Positions 49,704 through 59,080 are shown, counted from the first letter of the stretch. The stretch is 64,000 nt of DNA from Pseudomonas sp. CC120222-01a (GCF_003097235.1 NZ_QEQQ01000020.1:1-64000), one strand, 5' to 3'. Notes: generated by a model from the sequence alone, not told the origin. Numbers and translations: made by a program.

Positions 49704-50636
49704 TTAACGCCAGTATCGTGCGTCGTCGACGATTTTGGCATGCCCCTCGAACAGTGCCGGCAACTGCTCCTTGAGGTAATCGATCCAGGTCCGCACCTTG
49801 GCATCCAGGTAGTGCCGCGACGGGTAGATCGCATACAACGCATTTTCCCGTAGCCGATAAGGTGCCAACAGCCGCCGCAGGCGCCCCTGCTCGATGGCCT
49901 GGCTGGCGGTGTAGAACGGCAGCAGGCCAATCCCCATGCCCAGCTCGCTGGCCACCAGCATGGCGTCGGCGACATTGGTCATGAAGCTGTCCCGCGGGGC
50001 GATCACGCAGTGATCGAGGCCCTGGGGGAACACCCAGTCACCTTCGTACATCGGGTAGGCCATGCGCAGGCAGCGGTGCTCGTGGAGGTCTTCCGGCCGC
50101 TCGGGGATGCCGTTCAGCTCCAGGTAGCTGGGCGCGGCACAGGGGATGCTGAAGATATTGCCCAGCGGCACGGCGATCAGCTGCGAATCGGGCAATGCCT
50201 CATCCACGGTGATCACCACGTCGTGCCCCTCGGCCAGCGGATCGGGGTTGCGCTGGGACAGGATCAGCTCGATCACCACTTCCGGGCAGATCGCGTTGTA
50301 GCCGGCCACCAGCGGCATCAGCAGCATGCCCAGGCCATGCGGGCAATGCAGGCGCAGGCGACCACGCGGGGTGAGGTGCGCGCCGCGGGCTTCGTCCATG
50401 GCCTCGTCGGTCAGCGCCATGATCTGCCGCGCCCGCTCCAGAAAACGCTCGCCCGCCTCGCTCATGCGCAAACGCCGGGTGGTGCGGTGCAGCAGGCGGG
50501 TCTGCAGCTGGTTCTCCAGCTCGGCGACGATCCGCGACACCTGCGCCGCAGAAATGTCGAGGGCATTGGCGGCGGCGGCGAAACTGCCGCACTCCACCAC
50601 CCGGGCAAAGGTACGCATGGCGTGCAGCATGTCCAT
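49704..50636 (-). CDS. LysR-family transcriptional regulator
   Basis: A 310-residue LysR regulator. The N-terminal helix-turn-helix is typical: MHAMRTFARVVECGSFAAAANALDIS followed by QVSRIVAELENQLQTRLLHRTTR. The C-terminal effector-binding domain has GRLRLHCPHGLGMLLMPLV and GLDHCVIAPRDSFMTN. AAGGAG lies ten bases before the ATG. It diverges from a DUF2790 gene across 124 bases that hold a perfect palindrome, so that gene is the likely target. The inducer is unknown. Confidence 0.95.
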   Translation of the reverse strand: MDMLHAMRTFARVVECGSFAAAANALDISAAQVSRIVAELENQLQTRLLHRTTRRLRMSEAGERFLERARQIMALTDEAMDEARGAHLTPRGRLRLHCPHGLGMLLMPLVAGYNAICPEVVIELILSQRNPDPLAEGHDVVITVDEALPDSQLIAVPLGNIFSIPCAAPSYLELNGIPERPEDLHEHRCLRMAYPMYEGDWVFPQGLDHCVIAPRDSFMTNVADAMLVASELGMGIGLLPFYTASQAIEQGRLRRLLAPYRLRENALYAIYPSRHYLDAKVRTWIDYLKEQLPALFEGHAKIVDDARYWR

Positions 50637-50716
50637 GGGGGTTGGGCTCCTTGATGAGTCTTATTCGTACGTTCCAGGCAGGAATCTATCACGACTTAGC
50701 CCATTTATTGAGGATC

Positions 50717-50737
50717 ACCAATGAATACATCATTGGT
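50717..50737. promoter_or_regulatory. Palindromic operator candidate between lysR and the DUF2790 gene
   Basis: ACCAATGA (50717-50724) and TCATTGGT (50730-50737) are a perfect 8-bp inverted repeat with a 5-base spacer. The size and the location between a LysR gene and a divergent gene fit a LysR-type binding site. Confidence 0.5.
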
Positions 50738-50760
50738 AAACATTGAAAAAGGAGCCTGCC

Positions 50761-51021
50761 ATGAAACGTTCGATCGCTGTTGTCGCCCTGTCTGCCGCCC
50801 TTGCCTCGTTCGGCGCCTTCGCCGATACCCCCGCCAGCCAACCGGCCGCCAGCAACTATGAATACGGCATGCCGCTGGATGTGGCCAAGGTCATCTCGAT
50901 CACCCCGGCCAGCAACGCCGCCGACTGCCAGGTCGGTACCGCGCACATGGTGTATGTCGACCACCAGGGCCAGAAACGCGAAGTCGACTACCGCGAAATG
51001 GGTAACTGCTCGCAGCAGTGA
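50761..51021 (+). CDS. DUF2790 family small periplasmic protein
   Basis: An 86-residue exported protein. The signal peptide (SIAVVALSAALASFGAFA) ends near residue 22. The mature part contains NYEYGMPLDVAKVISITPA, then a Cys, and HMVYVDHQGQKREVDYREMGNC, the usual form of DUF2790 proteins in Pseudomonas, some of which respond to metals such as copper. AAGGAG precedes the ATG by about seven bases. It probably answers to the divergent LysR regulator. The role is unknown. Confidence 0.88.
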   Translation: MKRSIAVVALSAALASFGAFADTPASQPAASNYEYGMPLDVAKVISITPASNAADCQVGTAHMVYVDHQGQKREVDYREMGNCSQQ

Positions 51022-51022
51022 A

Positions 51023-51718
51023 TCAGGCCAGTACCGCGTTGATCCAGCCAATCTGCCGGGCGAAGTCACGCAGCTTTTCTTGCGGGATGGCATCGCGGGC
51101 ACGCTCGAAGTTGGCCAGGCTCTGCTGCTTCTGGCGCAGCATGCGCTGCCACTTGGTCACGAATGCCGGGCTTTTCTCGCGCATCAGCACAGGGCCGAAA
51201 TACAGCTCTTCGGCACTGTAGGCCACCACCTCGCAAGGTTCGGCGACGATGATCTCGTAGTCGAAACGGTTTTCCCGCAGCAATTCTTCGCTGACGATCC
51301 GGTAGCCGTTGTCCATCAGCCAGCCGCGCAATTCGCGCTCATCGCCATTGGGCTGCAGGATCAGGCGCTCGCTGCCGTTCAGGCGCGCCTTGCCACGCTC
51401 GAGAATCTCGCACATGGTCTTGCCACCCATGCCGCACAGGCTGATGGCGGTGATGCGGTCGTCGGCCTCGATGGCCTCCAGGCCATCGGCCAGGCGTACG
51501 ATGACGGTTTCCGTCAAGCCGTTGCGGCGCACGTTGCGCTGGGCCGAGGCATAGGGTGTCTGCGCCACCTCACCGGCCACCCCGGCTTCGATCACACCGC
51601 GCAGGGCCAGTGCCACCGGCAGGTAGCCGTGGTCCGAGCCGATATCGGCCAGGCGTGCGCCCTGCGGCACATGCGCCGCCACACGCTCCAGGCGCATCGA
51701 TAATGTCTGTTCGTTCAA
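51023..51718 (-). CDS. trmK: tRNA (adenine22-N1)-methyltransferase TrmK
   Basis: A 231-residue SAM-dependent methyltransferase of the TrmK family, which makes m1A at position 22 of tRNAs. The SAM-binding motif GARLADIGSDHGYLPVALA follows the start closely, then TVIVRLADGLEAIEADDRI, SLCGMGGKTMCEIL (motif with the conserved Gly-Met-Gly-Gly), and LILQPNGDERELRGWL. I chose the TTG at 51718 because AAGG lies eight bases upstream and the protein then starts in the usual way (NEQTLSMRLERVA). The open frame extends further but without support. It converges with the DUF2790 gene. Confidence 0.9.
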   Translation of the reverse strand: MNEQTLSMRLERVAAHVPQGARLADIGSDHGYLPVALALRGVIEAGVAGEVAQTPYASAQRNVRRNGLTETVIVRLADGLEAIEADDRITAISLCGMGGKTMCEILERGKARLNGSERLILQPNGDERELRGWLMDNGYRIVSEELLRENRFDYEIIVAEPCEVVAYSAEELYFGPVLMREKSPAFVTKWQRMLRQKQQSLANFERARDAIPQEKLRDFARQIGWINAVLA

Positions 51719-51858
51719 CTTCAGCACCTTGCTCAACAATCGGCGGCGATTCTGACCGCCGAGGCGCAGCATTTCAATGCATAAGCGCCCATCGGCTCGA
51801 CCCTTGCGACAGGCTCGCGTAGGCTTGCCGCTTTCCTTCCGTTGCAAGGCGAATACCC

Positions 51859-52218
51859 ATGGCAGATCTTATCTACACACCGGATTCCGACGCTGAGTCC
51901 ATTTCCTCCGACGTCGCTGAGTACAACGGTATCCTGGTGACCACGCAGATCCCGGCCGATCTCGATGCCGACATCACCCAGCAGAGCGAGAGCACCCTGC
52001 AGGCCCTGAAGGACGCGCTGGAAAAGGCCGGCAGCGGCATGGATCGGGTCATGCACCTGACCATCTACCTGACCGACATGGCCGACCGTGCTGCCTTCAA
52101 CGAGGTCTACCAGCGCTTCTTCAGCAAGCCGTGGCCGGTGCGTGCCGCCGTTGGCGTGGCTGCACTTGCCTACCCGGAAATGCGCGTCGAAGTGACCGCC
52201 ATGGCCGCCAAACGCTGA
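51859..52218 (+). CDS. RidA family protein
   Basis: A 119-residue member of the RidA/YjgF family, which in its best-known form hydrolyses reactive enamines and imines. It has the core pattern EYNGILVTTQIPAD, TLQALKDALEKAGSGMDRVMHLTIYLTDM, and PWPVRAAVGVAALAYPEMRVEVTAMA. The Arg of VRAAVGV corresponds to the catalytic Arg of true RidA, and the Glu near the end (VEVTA) is kept. The N-terminus is unusually acidic. A terminator follows. Confidence 0.92.
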   Translation: MADLIYTPDSDAESISSDVAEYNGILVTTQIPADLDADITQQSESTLQALKDALEKAGSGMDRVMHLTIYLTDMADRAAFNEVYQRFFSKPWPVRAAVGVAALAYPEMRVEVTAMAAKR

Positions 52219-52231
52219 TTACCGTTTTACC

Positions 52232-52260
52232 GGCTCCGCCTGCGGGCGGCGCCTTCTTTT
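52232..52260 (+). terminator. Rho-independent terminator after the RidA gene
   Basis: GGC-CCGCC pairs with GGCGG-GCC around a TGCG loop with one internal mismatch, followed by TTCTTTT. It lies 14 bases after the stop and upstream of the receptor gene. Confidence 0.75.
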
Positions 52261-52277
52261 CGAAAGCAGGACGCTGC

Positions 52278-54374
52278 ATGCAATTCCCCCCGTTTCGCCG
52301 CAAGGCCCTGATCGCCTTGCTTCCCGGTCTGTGCCCATTGGCCCAGGCCGAACCCGCCACCACCTTCAATCTGCTGGAACCGGTGGTGGTCACCGGCACC
52401 TACGCCCCCAACCCGAGCTTCGACCTGCCCTACTCCATCGACACCGTCGACCGCCAGCAGATCGCCGATGGCCAGTTGGGCGTCAACCTGTCGGAGGCGC
52501 TCAACCGCGTACCGGGCCTGGTGGTGCAGAATCGCCAGAACTACGCCCAGGACTTGCAGATTTCCTCGCGTGGCTATGGCGCCCGCTCGGCCTTCGGCAT
52601 CCGTGGCATCAAGCTGCTCAGCGACGGCATCCCGGCCAGTACCCCCGATGGCCAGGGCCAGGCCGCGTCGTTGAACCTGGACGTGGCGGACCGCATCGAA
52701 GTACTGCGCGGCCCGGCCTCCGCCCTTTACGGCAGCAACGCCGGTGGTGTGATCCAGATGTTCTCCCGTGATGGTTCGGGGCCGCCCAAGGTCGGCGCCG
52801 AAACCACCTTCGGCAGCGATGGCTTCAACAAGAACCACGTCTACAGCGAAGGCGGCAGCGAGCAGGCCGGCTTTCTGGTCGATGCCTCGCGCATGGACAC
52901 CGACGGCTACCGCGACCACAGCGCCGCCCGCCGCGACCAGACTTTCGCCAAGGTGCACGTCAAGCCGGACGAAGACAGCCGCCTGGCGCTGATCTTCAGC
53001 ACCCTGGAGCAGAACGGCACCGAAGACCCGCTGGGCCAGACCTGGGACGCCTACAAGCACGACCCACGTTCGGTGGCGGCGCGCGCCGAGGAGTACGACA
53101 CACGCAAGAGCATCCACCACCAGCAGGTGGGCATGAACTACGAACGTTACTTCGGCGAGGCGACCCTGCAGTTCAACCTGTATGCGGGCAAGCGCAGCGT
53201 CATCCAGTACCTGTCGATCCCCAAGGGCACCCCGGCGAACAACCGCGGTGGCGGCGTGGTCGACTTCGACCGCGAATTCCATGGCGGCACCCTGCGCTGG
53301 ATCCAGCCGGTCAGCGCCGCCCCCGGCAACCTGACCCTGACCTTCGGTGCCGACTATGACCGCAGCCGCGACGACCGGCGCGGCTACCAGAACTTCAGCG
53401 GCAACACCCTGGGCGTGAAAGGCGACCTGCGCCGGGATGAAAAGGACACCGCCACCAGCCTCGACCCCTATGTGCAGGCCCACTGGGAACTGGACCGCTG
53501 GACCGTGGATGCCGGCCTGCGCCACAGCAGCATGGAAATGGAGGTGGACGACCACTTCCTGGCCAACGGCGATGCCAGTGGGTCGAAGAAGTACCAGCGT
53601 ACGACCCCGACCCTGTCGGTGATGTACGCCTTCACCCCCGACCTGCATGGCTACATCAGCGCCGGCCAGGGCTTCGAAACCCCGACCCAGGCCGAGATGG
53701 CCTATGCGCCCGGTGCCCTGGAAGGCTTCAACTTCAATCTGGAACCGGCCACCAGCACCCAGTACGAACTGGGCCTGAAGATGCGCCCGGATGAGCGCAC
53801 GCGGATCAATGCCGCGATCTTCGAGATCCGCACCAAGGACGAGATCGTAGTCGCGGCCTCGACCGATGGCCGCACCAGCTACCGCAACGCCGGCAAGACC
53901 CTGCGCCGCGGCTTCGAGCTGAGCGTGCAGCGTGAACTGAGCCCGCAGTGGCAGGCCAACCTGGCCTACACCCTGCTCGACGCCACCTATGACGAGGCCT
54001 TCACCCAGGGCACCACGACCATCGACAAGGGCAACCAGCTGCCCGGCGTGCCGCGCAGCAGCTTGTTCGGCGAGCTGGTGTGGAAGCCGCGGGATGGCAT
54101 CAGCATGGGGCTCGAAGGGCAGTACCGGAGCAAGGTGTACGTCGAGGACACCAATGACCAGCATGCGGCGCCGGGTTATGCGGTGTTCAACTGGCGTACG
54201 CAGTTCCAGCAGCAGGTCGGGCCGTGGACCTTCCACCAGCTGGTGCGCCTGGACAACTTGCTGGACCGGCAGTACGTGGGCTCGGTGATTGTCGGCGATG
54301 GCAATGGCCGGTATTACGAGGCGGCGCCGGGCAGGTCCTGGTATGCCGGGGCCGGGCTGGAATACCAGTTCTGA
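52278..54374 (+). CDS. TonB-dependent outer-membrane receptor
   Basis: A 698-residue receptor. After a signal peptide (ending near QAE at about residue 25) comes a possible TonB box (EPVVVTGTY) and a plug domain with NLSEALNRVPGLVVQNRQN, SRGYGARSAFGIRGIKLLSDGIP and DRIEVLRGPASALYGSNAGGVI. The 22-stranded barrel follows and ends with Phe, as expected for outer-membrane insertion. The PSFDLPYSIDTVD start resembles PhuR/FecA-like and other siderophore-type receptors, but the substrate cannot be read from the sequence. I chose the ATG at 52278, 10 bases after AGGA; an open extension upstream runs through the terminator. Confidence 0.93.
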   Translation: MQFPPFRRKALIALLPGLCPLAQAEPATTFNLLEPVVVTGTYAPNPSFDLPYSIDTVDRQQIADGQLGVNLSEALNRVPGLVVQNRQNYAQDLQISSRGYGARSAFGIRGIKLLSDGIPASTPDGQGQAASLNLDVADRIEVLRGPASALYGSNAGGVIQMFSRDGSGPPKVGAETTFGSDGFNKNHVYSEGGSEQAGFLVDASRMDTDGYRDHSAARRDQTFAKVHVKPDEDSRLALIFSTLEQNGTEDPLGQTWDAYKHDPRSVAARAEEYDTRKSIHHQQVGMNYERYFGEATLQFNLYAGKRSVIQYLSIPKGTPANNRGGGVVDFDREFHGGTLRWIQPVSAAPGNLTLTFGADYDRSRDDRRGYQNFSGNTLGVKGDLRRDEKDTATSLDPYVQAHWELDRWTVDAGLRHSSMEMEVDDHFLANGDASGSKKYQRTTPTLSVMYAFTPDLHGYISAGQGFETPTQAEMAYAPGALEGFNFNLEPATSTQYELGLKMRPDERTRINAAIFEIRTKDEIVVAASTDGRTSYRNAGKTLRRGFELSVQRELSPQWQANLAYTLLDATYDEAFTQGTTTIDKGNQLPGVPRSSLFGELVWKPRDGISMGLEGQYRSKVYVEDTNDQHAAPGYAVFNWRTQFQQQVGPWTFHQLVRLDNLLDRQYVGSVIVGDGNGRYYEAAPGRSWYAGAGLEYQF

Positions 54375-54417
54375 GCCTTTGGGGCTGCTTTGCAGCCCTT
54401 CGCGGCGGTTCGGCGGC

Positions 54418-54500
54418 CCGACTTGCCCGCTCCCACAGGTACTGCACAGGTTCAGGGCCTGTGGAAATCCTGTGGGAGCGGGTTTACCCGCGAAAGGGCC
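54418..54500. repeat. Pair of inverted REP elements, diverged
   Basis: CCCGCTCCCACAGG (ending at 54439) faces CCTGTGGGAGCGGG (from 54469) across 29 bases. Outer parts of the two copies have diverged. They lie between the receptor gene and rlhA. Confidence 0.8.
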
Positions 54501-54592
54501 GGGCCGCACACCTCTCGGCACTCAAAGATGCCACCCGCCCCATTCCCCGCTACAATGCCGCCCTAACCGTGACAGCCCGAACCTATAACGAC

Positions 54593-56593
54593 ATGTCCCT
54601 TCCTAAGAATCACCTGGAACTGCTCAGCCCTGCCCGTGACGTGGCCATCGCCCGCGAGGCGATCCTGCACGGCGCTGATGCCATCTACATCGGCGGCCCG
54701 AGCTTCGGCGCGCGCCACAACGCCTGCAACGAAGTCAGCGATATCGCCGAACTCGTCGAGTTCGCCCGTCGCTACCATGCACGCGTGTTCACCACCATCA
54801 ACACCATCCTCCACGACAACGAGCTGGAACCGGCACGCAAGCTGATCCACCAGCTCTACGACGCCGGCGTCGACGCGCTGATCGTGCAGGACCTGGGGGT
54901 GATGGAGCTGGATATCCCGCCGATCGAGCTGCATGCCAGTACCCAGACCGACATCCGTACCCTGGAGCGGGCCAAGTTCCTCGACCAGGCCGGGTTCTCC
55001 CAGCTCGTGCTGGCCCGCGAGCTGAACCTGCAGCAGATCCGCGCCATCGCCAGCGAAACCGACGCGGCCATCGAGTTCTTCATCCACGGTGCGCTGTGCG
55101 TGGCCTTCTCCGGCCAGTGCAACATCTCCCACGCCCAGACCGGGCGCAGCGCCAACCGCGGTGACTGCTCCCAGGCCTGCCGCCTGCCGTACACCCTGAA
55201 GGACGACCAGGGCCGCGTAGTGGCGTTCGAGAAGCACCTGCTGTCGATGAAGGACAACAACCAGACCGCCAACCTGGCCGACCTGGTCGATGCCGGCGTG
55301 CGCTCGTTCAAGATCGAGGGCCGCTACAAGGACATGGGCTATGTGAAGAACATCACCGCCCACTACCGCAAGGAACTCGACGCCATCCTCGAAGGCCGCC
55401 CGGAACTGGCCCGCGCCTCCAGCGGCCGTACCGAGCACTTCTTCCTGCCCGACCCGGACAAGACCTTCCACCGCGGCAGCACTGACTACTTCGTCACCGA
55501 CCGCAAGGTCGACATCGGCGCCTTCGACTCGCCGACCTTCACTGGCCTGGCCGTGGGTGTAGTGGAAAAGGTCGGCAAGCGCGATATGCAGGTGGTCACC
55601 GAGGTGCCGCTGACCAACGGCGACGGCCTCAACGTGCTGGTCAAGCGTGAGGTGGTGGGCTTCCGCGCCAACATCGCCGAGCCGCGTGGCGAGTTCGAGG
55701 AAGACGGCCAGAAGCGCTACCGCTACCGCGTCGAGCCCAACGAGATGCCAGAAGGCCTGCACAAGCTGCGGCCGAACCACCCGCTGTCGCGCAACCTCGA
55801 CCACAACTGGCAGCAAGCTCTGCTGCGCACCTCGTCGGAGCGTCGCGTGGGCGTCGAGTGGCATGCGGTGCTGCGCGAGCAGCGCCTGATGCTGACCCTC
55901 AGCAGCGAGGAAGGCGTCAGCGTGCAGGTGGCCCTGGACGGCCCATTCGGCGCTGCCAACAAGCCACAGCAGGCCCTGGACCAGCTGCACGACCTGCTCG
56001 GCCAGCTGGGTACCACGATGTACCACGCCAACCGCATCGAGCTGGATGCGCCGCAGGCGTTCTTCATCCCCAACTCGCAGCTCAAGGCCCTGCGCCGTGA
56101 AGCCATCGAGGCGCTGACCGAAGCCCGCGTCAAGGCCCACCCGCGCGGTTCGCGCAAGGCCGAGACCACACCGCCACCGGTGTACCCGGAGTCGCACCTG
56201 TCGTTCCTGGCCAACGTCTACAACCAGAAGGCCCGCGACTTCTACCACCGCCATGGCGTGCAACTGATCGACGCAGCGTACGAAGCCCATGAGGAACACG
56301 GCGAAGTGCCGGTGATGATCACCAAGCACTGCCTGCGCTTCTCGTTCAACCTGTGCCCCAAGCAGGCCAAGGGCGTGACTGGCGTGCGTACCAAGGTGGC
56401 ACCGATGCAGCTGATCCAGGGCGATGAAGTGCTGACCCTGAAGTTCGACTGCAAGCCGTGCGAGATGCATGTGATCGGCAAGATGAAGAACCACATCATC
56501 GACCTGCCGACCCCGGGTAGCGCGGTGGCTCAGGTGGTGGGGCATATCAGCCCGGAAGATCTGCTCAAGACCATTCCACGCGGGATGCATTGA
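54593..56593 (+). CDS. rlhA: 23S rRNA C2501 hydroxylase RlhA (U32 peptidase-like family)
   Basis: A 666-residue U32-family protein very similar along its length to E. coli RlhA (YdcP), which hydroxylates C2501 of 23S rRNA. Motifs: HLELLSPARDVAIAREAILHGAD, YIGGPSFGARHNA, LHASTQTDIRTLERAKFL, FFIHGALCVAFSGQC, and the Cys motif NRGDCSQACRLPY. The C-terminal part keeps ITKHCLRFSFNLCPKQAKG and FDCKPCEMHVIGKMKNHI. The four Cys that bind the iron-sulfur cluster in this family can be seen. TACAAT 43 bases upstream may be a -10 box. The ATG at 54593 matches the family start. Confidence 0.93.
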   Translation: MSLPKNHLELLSPARDVAIAREAILHGADAIYIGGPSFGARHNACNEVSDIAELVEFARRYHARVFTTINTILHDNELEPARKLIHQLYDAGVDALIVQDLGVMELDIPPIELHASTQTDIRTLERAKFLDQAGFSQLVLARELNLQQIRAIASETDAAIEFFIHGALCVAFSGQCNISHAQTGRSANRGDCSQACRLPYTLKDDQGRVVAFEKHLLSMKDNNQTANLADLVDAGVRSFKIEGRYKDMGYVKNITAHYRKELDAILEGRPELARASSGRTEHFFLPDPDKTFHRGSTDYFVTDRKVDIGAFDSPTFTGLAVGVVEKVGKRDMQVVTEVPLTNGDGLNVLVKREVVGFRANIAEPRGEFEEDGQKRYRYRVEPNEMPEGLHKLRPNHPLSRNLDHNWQQALLRTSSERRVGVEWHAVLREQRLMLTLSSEEGVSVQVALDGPFGAANKPQQALDQLHDLLGQLGTTMYHANRIELDAPQAFFIPNSQLKALRREAIEALTEARVKAHPRGSRKAETTPPPVYPESHLSFLANVYNQKARDFYHRHGVQLIDAAYEAHEEHGEVPVMITKHCLRFSFNLCPKQAKGVTGVRTKVAPMQLIQGDEVLTLKFDCKPCEMHVIGKMKNHIIDLPTPGSAVAQVVGHISPEDLLKTIPRGMH

Positions 56594-56599
56594 TGGCTG

Positions 56600-56624
56600 G
56601 GGGCTGCGATGCAGCCCCGCTTTT
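56600..56624. terminator. Terminator between rlhA and the aminotransferase gene
   Basis: GGGGCTGC and GCAGCCCC form a perfect 8-bp stem with a 3-base loop, followed by GCTTTTG. It sits seven bases after the rlhA stop and may serve both convergent genes. Confidence 0.8.
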
Positions 56625-56629
56625 GATAC

Positions 56630-58024
56630 TTACAGAATGCCCAACCCGCGTGCGGTACGGTCCACCGCAATCCGGGTTTTCTCCACCAGCTCATCCAGCT
56701 CGCTGTGGTTGGCCACCAAGGCCGGCGCCATGATCATCCGCCCCAGGGTCGAACGAATGATCACCCCTTCCTCGAAGCCATAAGTACGGCACTGCCAGGC
56801 CAGGTCATTCTCATTGGCATAGCGCTTGCGGCTGCCCTTGTCCTCGGCGAACTGCAGCGCTGCCACCAGGCCGGCGCCTTGCACTTGGCCAATCAGCGGG
56901 TGGTTGGCAAACACTTCGCGCAGGATGCGCTGCAGGTACGGCCCGGTGTCTTCCTTGACCTGGCGCACGATGCCTTCATCGCGCAGCGCCTTGAGGTTGG
57001 CAATGGCCACCGCCGCCGCCACCGGGTGCCCGGAATAGGTCAGGCCGTGGGCAAACACCCCGCCCCGCTCAACCAGCGCCTCGGCAATGCGCTTGCTCAG
57101 TACCAGGCCGCCCATCGGCACGTAGCCCGAGGTCAGGCCCTTGGCGATCGACAGCGTGTCCGGCTCGAAGCCGAAGTATTCGTGGGCGAACCACTCGCCG
57201 GTGCGGCCAAAGCCACCGATCACTTCATCAGCACACAGCAAGACATCGTACTGGCGGCAGATGCGCTGGATTTCCGGCCAGTAGCTTTCCGGCGGGAAGA
57301 TCATGCCGCCCGCGCCCTGGAACGGCTCGGCGATGAAGCCAGCGACGTTCTCGGCACCCAGCTCGAGGATCTTCTCTTCCAGCTGCAGGGCACAGCGGCG
57401 ACCGAACTCGGCCGGGGTCAGGTCACCACCGGCGGCGTACCAGTACGGCTCGTCGATGTGCGCGACATCCGGGATCATCCCACCCATTTCGTGCATGAAC
57501 TTCATGCCGCCCAGCGCGGTGGCTGCCAGGGTCGAGCCGTGGTAACCGTTCCAGCGGCCGATCATGATCTTCTTGCTCGGCTGGCCGACCACCTGCCAGT
57601 AACGGCGCACGGTGCGGATCAGCACCTCGTTGGCCTCGGAGCCGGAGTTGGTGTAGATGGCGTGGCTGTAGTGGCCCGGCAGCAGGCTGAACAGCAGCTC
57701 CGACAGCTCGATCACCGCCGGGTGGGTGGTGTGGAAGAACATGTTGTAGTAGGCCAGCTGGTCCATCTGCGCGGCGGCGGCGGCGGTCAGGTCCTTGCGG
57801 CCATAGCCGAGCTGGGTGCACCACAGGCCCGACATGCCGTCCAGGTAGCGCTTGCCGTCGCTGTCCCACAGGTGCAGGCGCTCACCACCGACCATCACCC
57901 GTGGGCCTTCGGCGTTCAGTGCCTTCTGGTCGAGGAAGGCATGGATGTGGTGGGCGGCGTCGCCGGCCTGGTAGTCACGGGTATCGCGCTGGGCTTGCAG
58001 CTTGGCTTGGAACGGTGCGTTCAT
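56630..58024 (-). CDS. Class III aminotransferase (polyamine or omega-amino acid type)
   Basis: A 464-residue PLP-dependent class III aminotransferase. Motifs are YTNSGSEANEVLIRTVRRYW, GRWNGYHGSTLAATALGG, and LLCADEVIGGFGRTGEWFA with the PLP-binding Asp. The PLP Lys lies in LSIAKGLTSGYVPMGG, and THPAVIELSELL and TYSGHPVAAAVAIANL are also conserved. It resembles SpuC-type putrescine:pyruvate and beta-alanine:pyruvate aminotransferases, which make aldehydes from amines. The exact substrate is unknown. The LuxR-type regulator gene ends 85 bases upstream on the same strand and is its likely regulator. Confidence 0.9.
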   Translation of the reverse strand: MNAPFQAKLQAQRDTRDYQAGDAAHHIHAFLDQKALNAEGPRVMVGGERLHLWDSDGKRYLDGMSGLWCTQLGYGRKDLTAAAAAQMDQLAYYNMFFHTTHPAVIELSELLFSLLPGHYSHAIYTNSGSEANEVLIRTVRRYWQVVGQPSKKIMIGRWNGYHGSTLAATALGGMKFMHEMGGMIPDVAHIDEPYWYAAGGDLTPAEFGRRCALQLEEKILELGAENVAGFIAEPFQGAGGMIFPPESYWPEIQRICRQYDVLLCADEVIGGFGRTGEWFAHEYFGFEPDTLSIAKGLTSGYVPMGGLVLSKRIAEALVERGGVFAHGLTYSGHPVAAAVAIANLKALRDEGIVRQVKEDTGPYLQRILREVFANHPLIGQVQGAGLVAALQFAEDKGSRKRYANENDLAWQCRTYGFEEGVIIRSTLGRMIMAPALVANHSELDELVEKTRIAVDRTARGLGIL

Positions 58025-58109
58025 TGTTGTTCTCCGGGGTAAAACGCGGCGTGCAGTTGGCCCTGCCAGGCCGCTGACAGTAAAAAACGGGTGGGGTGAA
58101 ACGGCGCGT

Positions 58110-58958
58110 TCAGCGCCTTCGCAGGTAGCTTTCCAGCGGGTCCTTGCTCAGGCCTTCCTGGGCCTGGGCGAGCGAGTCGATGAACAGCGAAAACAGCTCG
58201 GACTGCTTGGCGATATCGAGCTTGGTGTAGAGGTTCTTGCGATGGGTCTTGACCGTGTCTTCGCTGATGCCCAGGCGCTCGGCCAGGGAACGGGTCGAGT
58301 GGCCGCGCAGCAGGTACTGGGCGATGCGGCACTCGCGCTCGGTGAGCAACGACGAGCCGAAGTTGTTCAGCGCAGCGTTGATCTGCCGGCCCAGGGCGCT
58401 CTCGAAGCGCCCGCCCAGGGCGTCGACATCCAGGTGGCCCCATTGCCGTCGCACCGTGGCCACCACCCACGGCGCCACGCACTTGAGGTCATTGACCTGC
58501 TGGCGGTCCAGGCGGCGGGTACTGGCCAGGGCCACGGCGATGGTCAGGTGCTCGTCGAGCGGCACGATGAAGTTGAGTTCGTCTTCCAGGTGGGCGTGCT
58601 GGTAGAACGCCAGGTAGTACTCGCTGCGCTTGAAGTGGTCCGGTGCAACGTCGCTGAGGCGGTAGCAACCGGGGGCGATGCCGTCCATGCAGGCGCGATA
58701 GAACGGGCACAGCAGGTAGTAGCCTTCGAGGTACTTCTGGATATTGCCTTCCGGCAGCCACGGGCCCTCTTCGTCCTTTTCGAACAGCGCCGAGGGCAGA
58801 CCTTTGCGAGGATAGAGAAAAACAGTAATCGCCTGGCACGGGGCAATCAGCTTGAGCGCGGCGAACAGCGCCTCGACGAAGCCCGGCGAGCCCTGGGCGT
58901 CGACGACACGGGCCATTTGCGCGTACCAGTCAGGCGATTTCAGCCGGTCTTTGCTCAT
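58110..58958 (-). CDS. LuxR-family transcriptional regulator
   Basis: A 282-residue regulator with a C-terminal LuxR helix-turn-helix (about 205-265): LLTERECRIAQYLLRGHSTRSLAERLGISEDTVKTHRKNLYTKL. The N-terminal 200 residues form a sensing domain without an autoinducer signature (no clear acyl-homoserine-lactone-binding WYDxxxW pattern), so it is probably a metabolite sensor. It is transcribed towards the aminotransferase gene and likely controls it. The ATG at 58958 is followed by SKDRLKSPDWYAQMARVV. Confidence 0.92.
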   Translation of the reverse strand: MSKDRLKSPDWYAQMARVVDAQGSPGFVEALFAALKLIAPCQAITVFLYPRKGLPSALFEKDEEGPWLPEGNIQKYLEGYYLLCPFYRACMDGIAPGCYRLSDVAPDHFKRSEYYLAFYQHAHLEDELNFIVPLDEHLTIAVALASTRRLDRQQVNDLKCVAPWVVATVRRQWGHLDVDALGGRFESALGRQINAALNNFGSSLLTERECRIAQYLLRGHSTRSLAERLGISEDTVKTHRKNLYTKLDIAKQSELFSLFIDSLAQAQEGLSKDPLESYLRRR

Positions 58959-59080
58959 TGTCGTGTCCCATGCCAGGGTTGTTGTGGCTGGGATTCTTGC
59001 ACGGGGCCTGGTTACAGACCATCACCCTTAGGGGTGAGCCCCAGGCCCGGTTCAGGGTAAGGCAGGTCCCAAGAGTGGGC

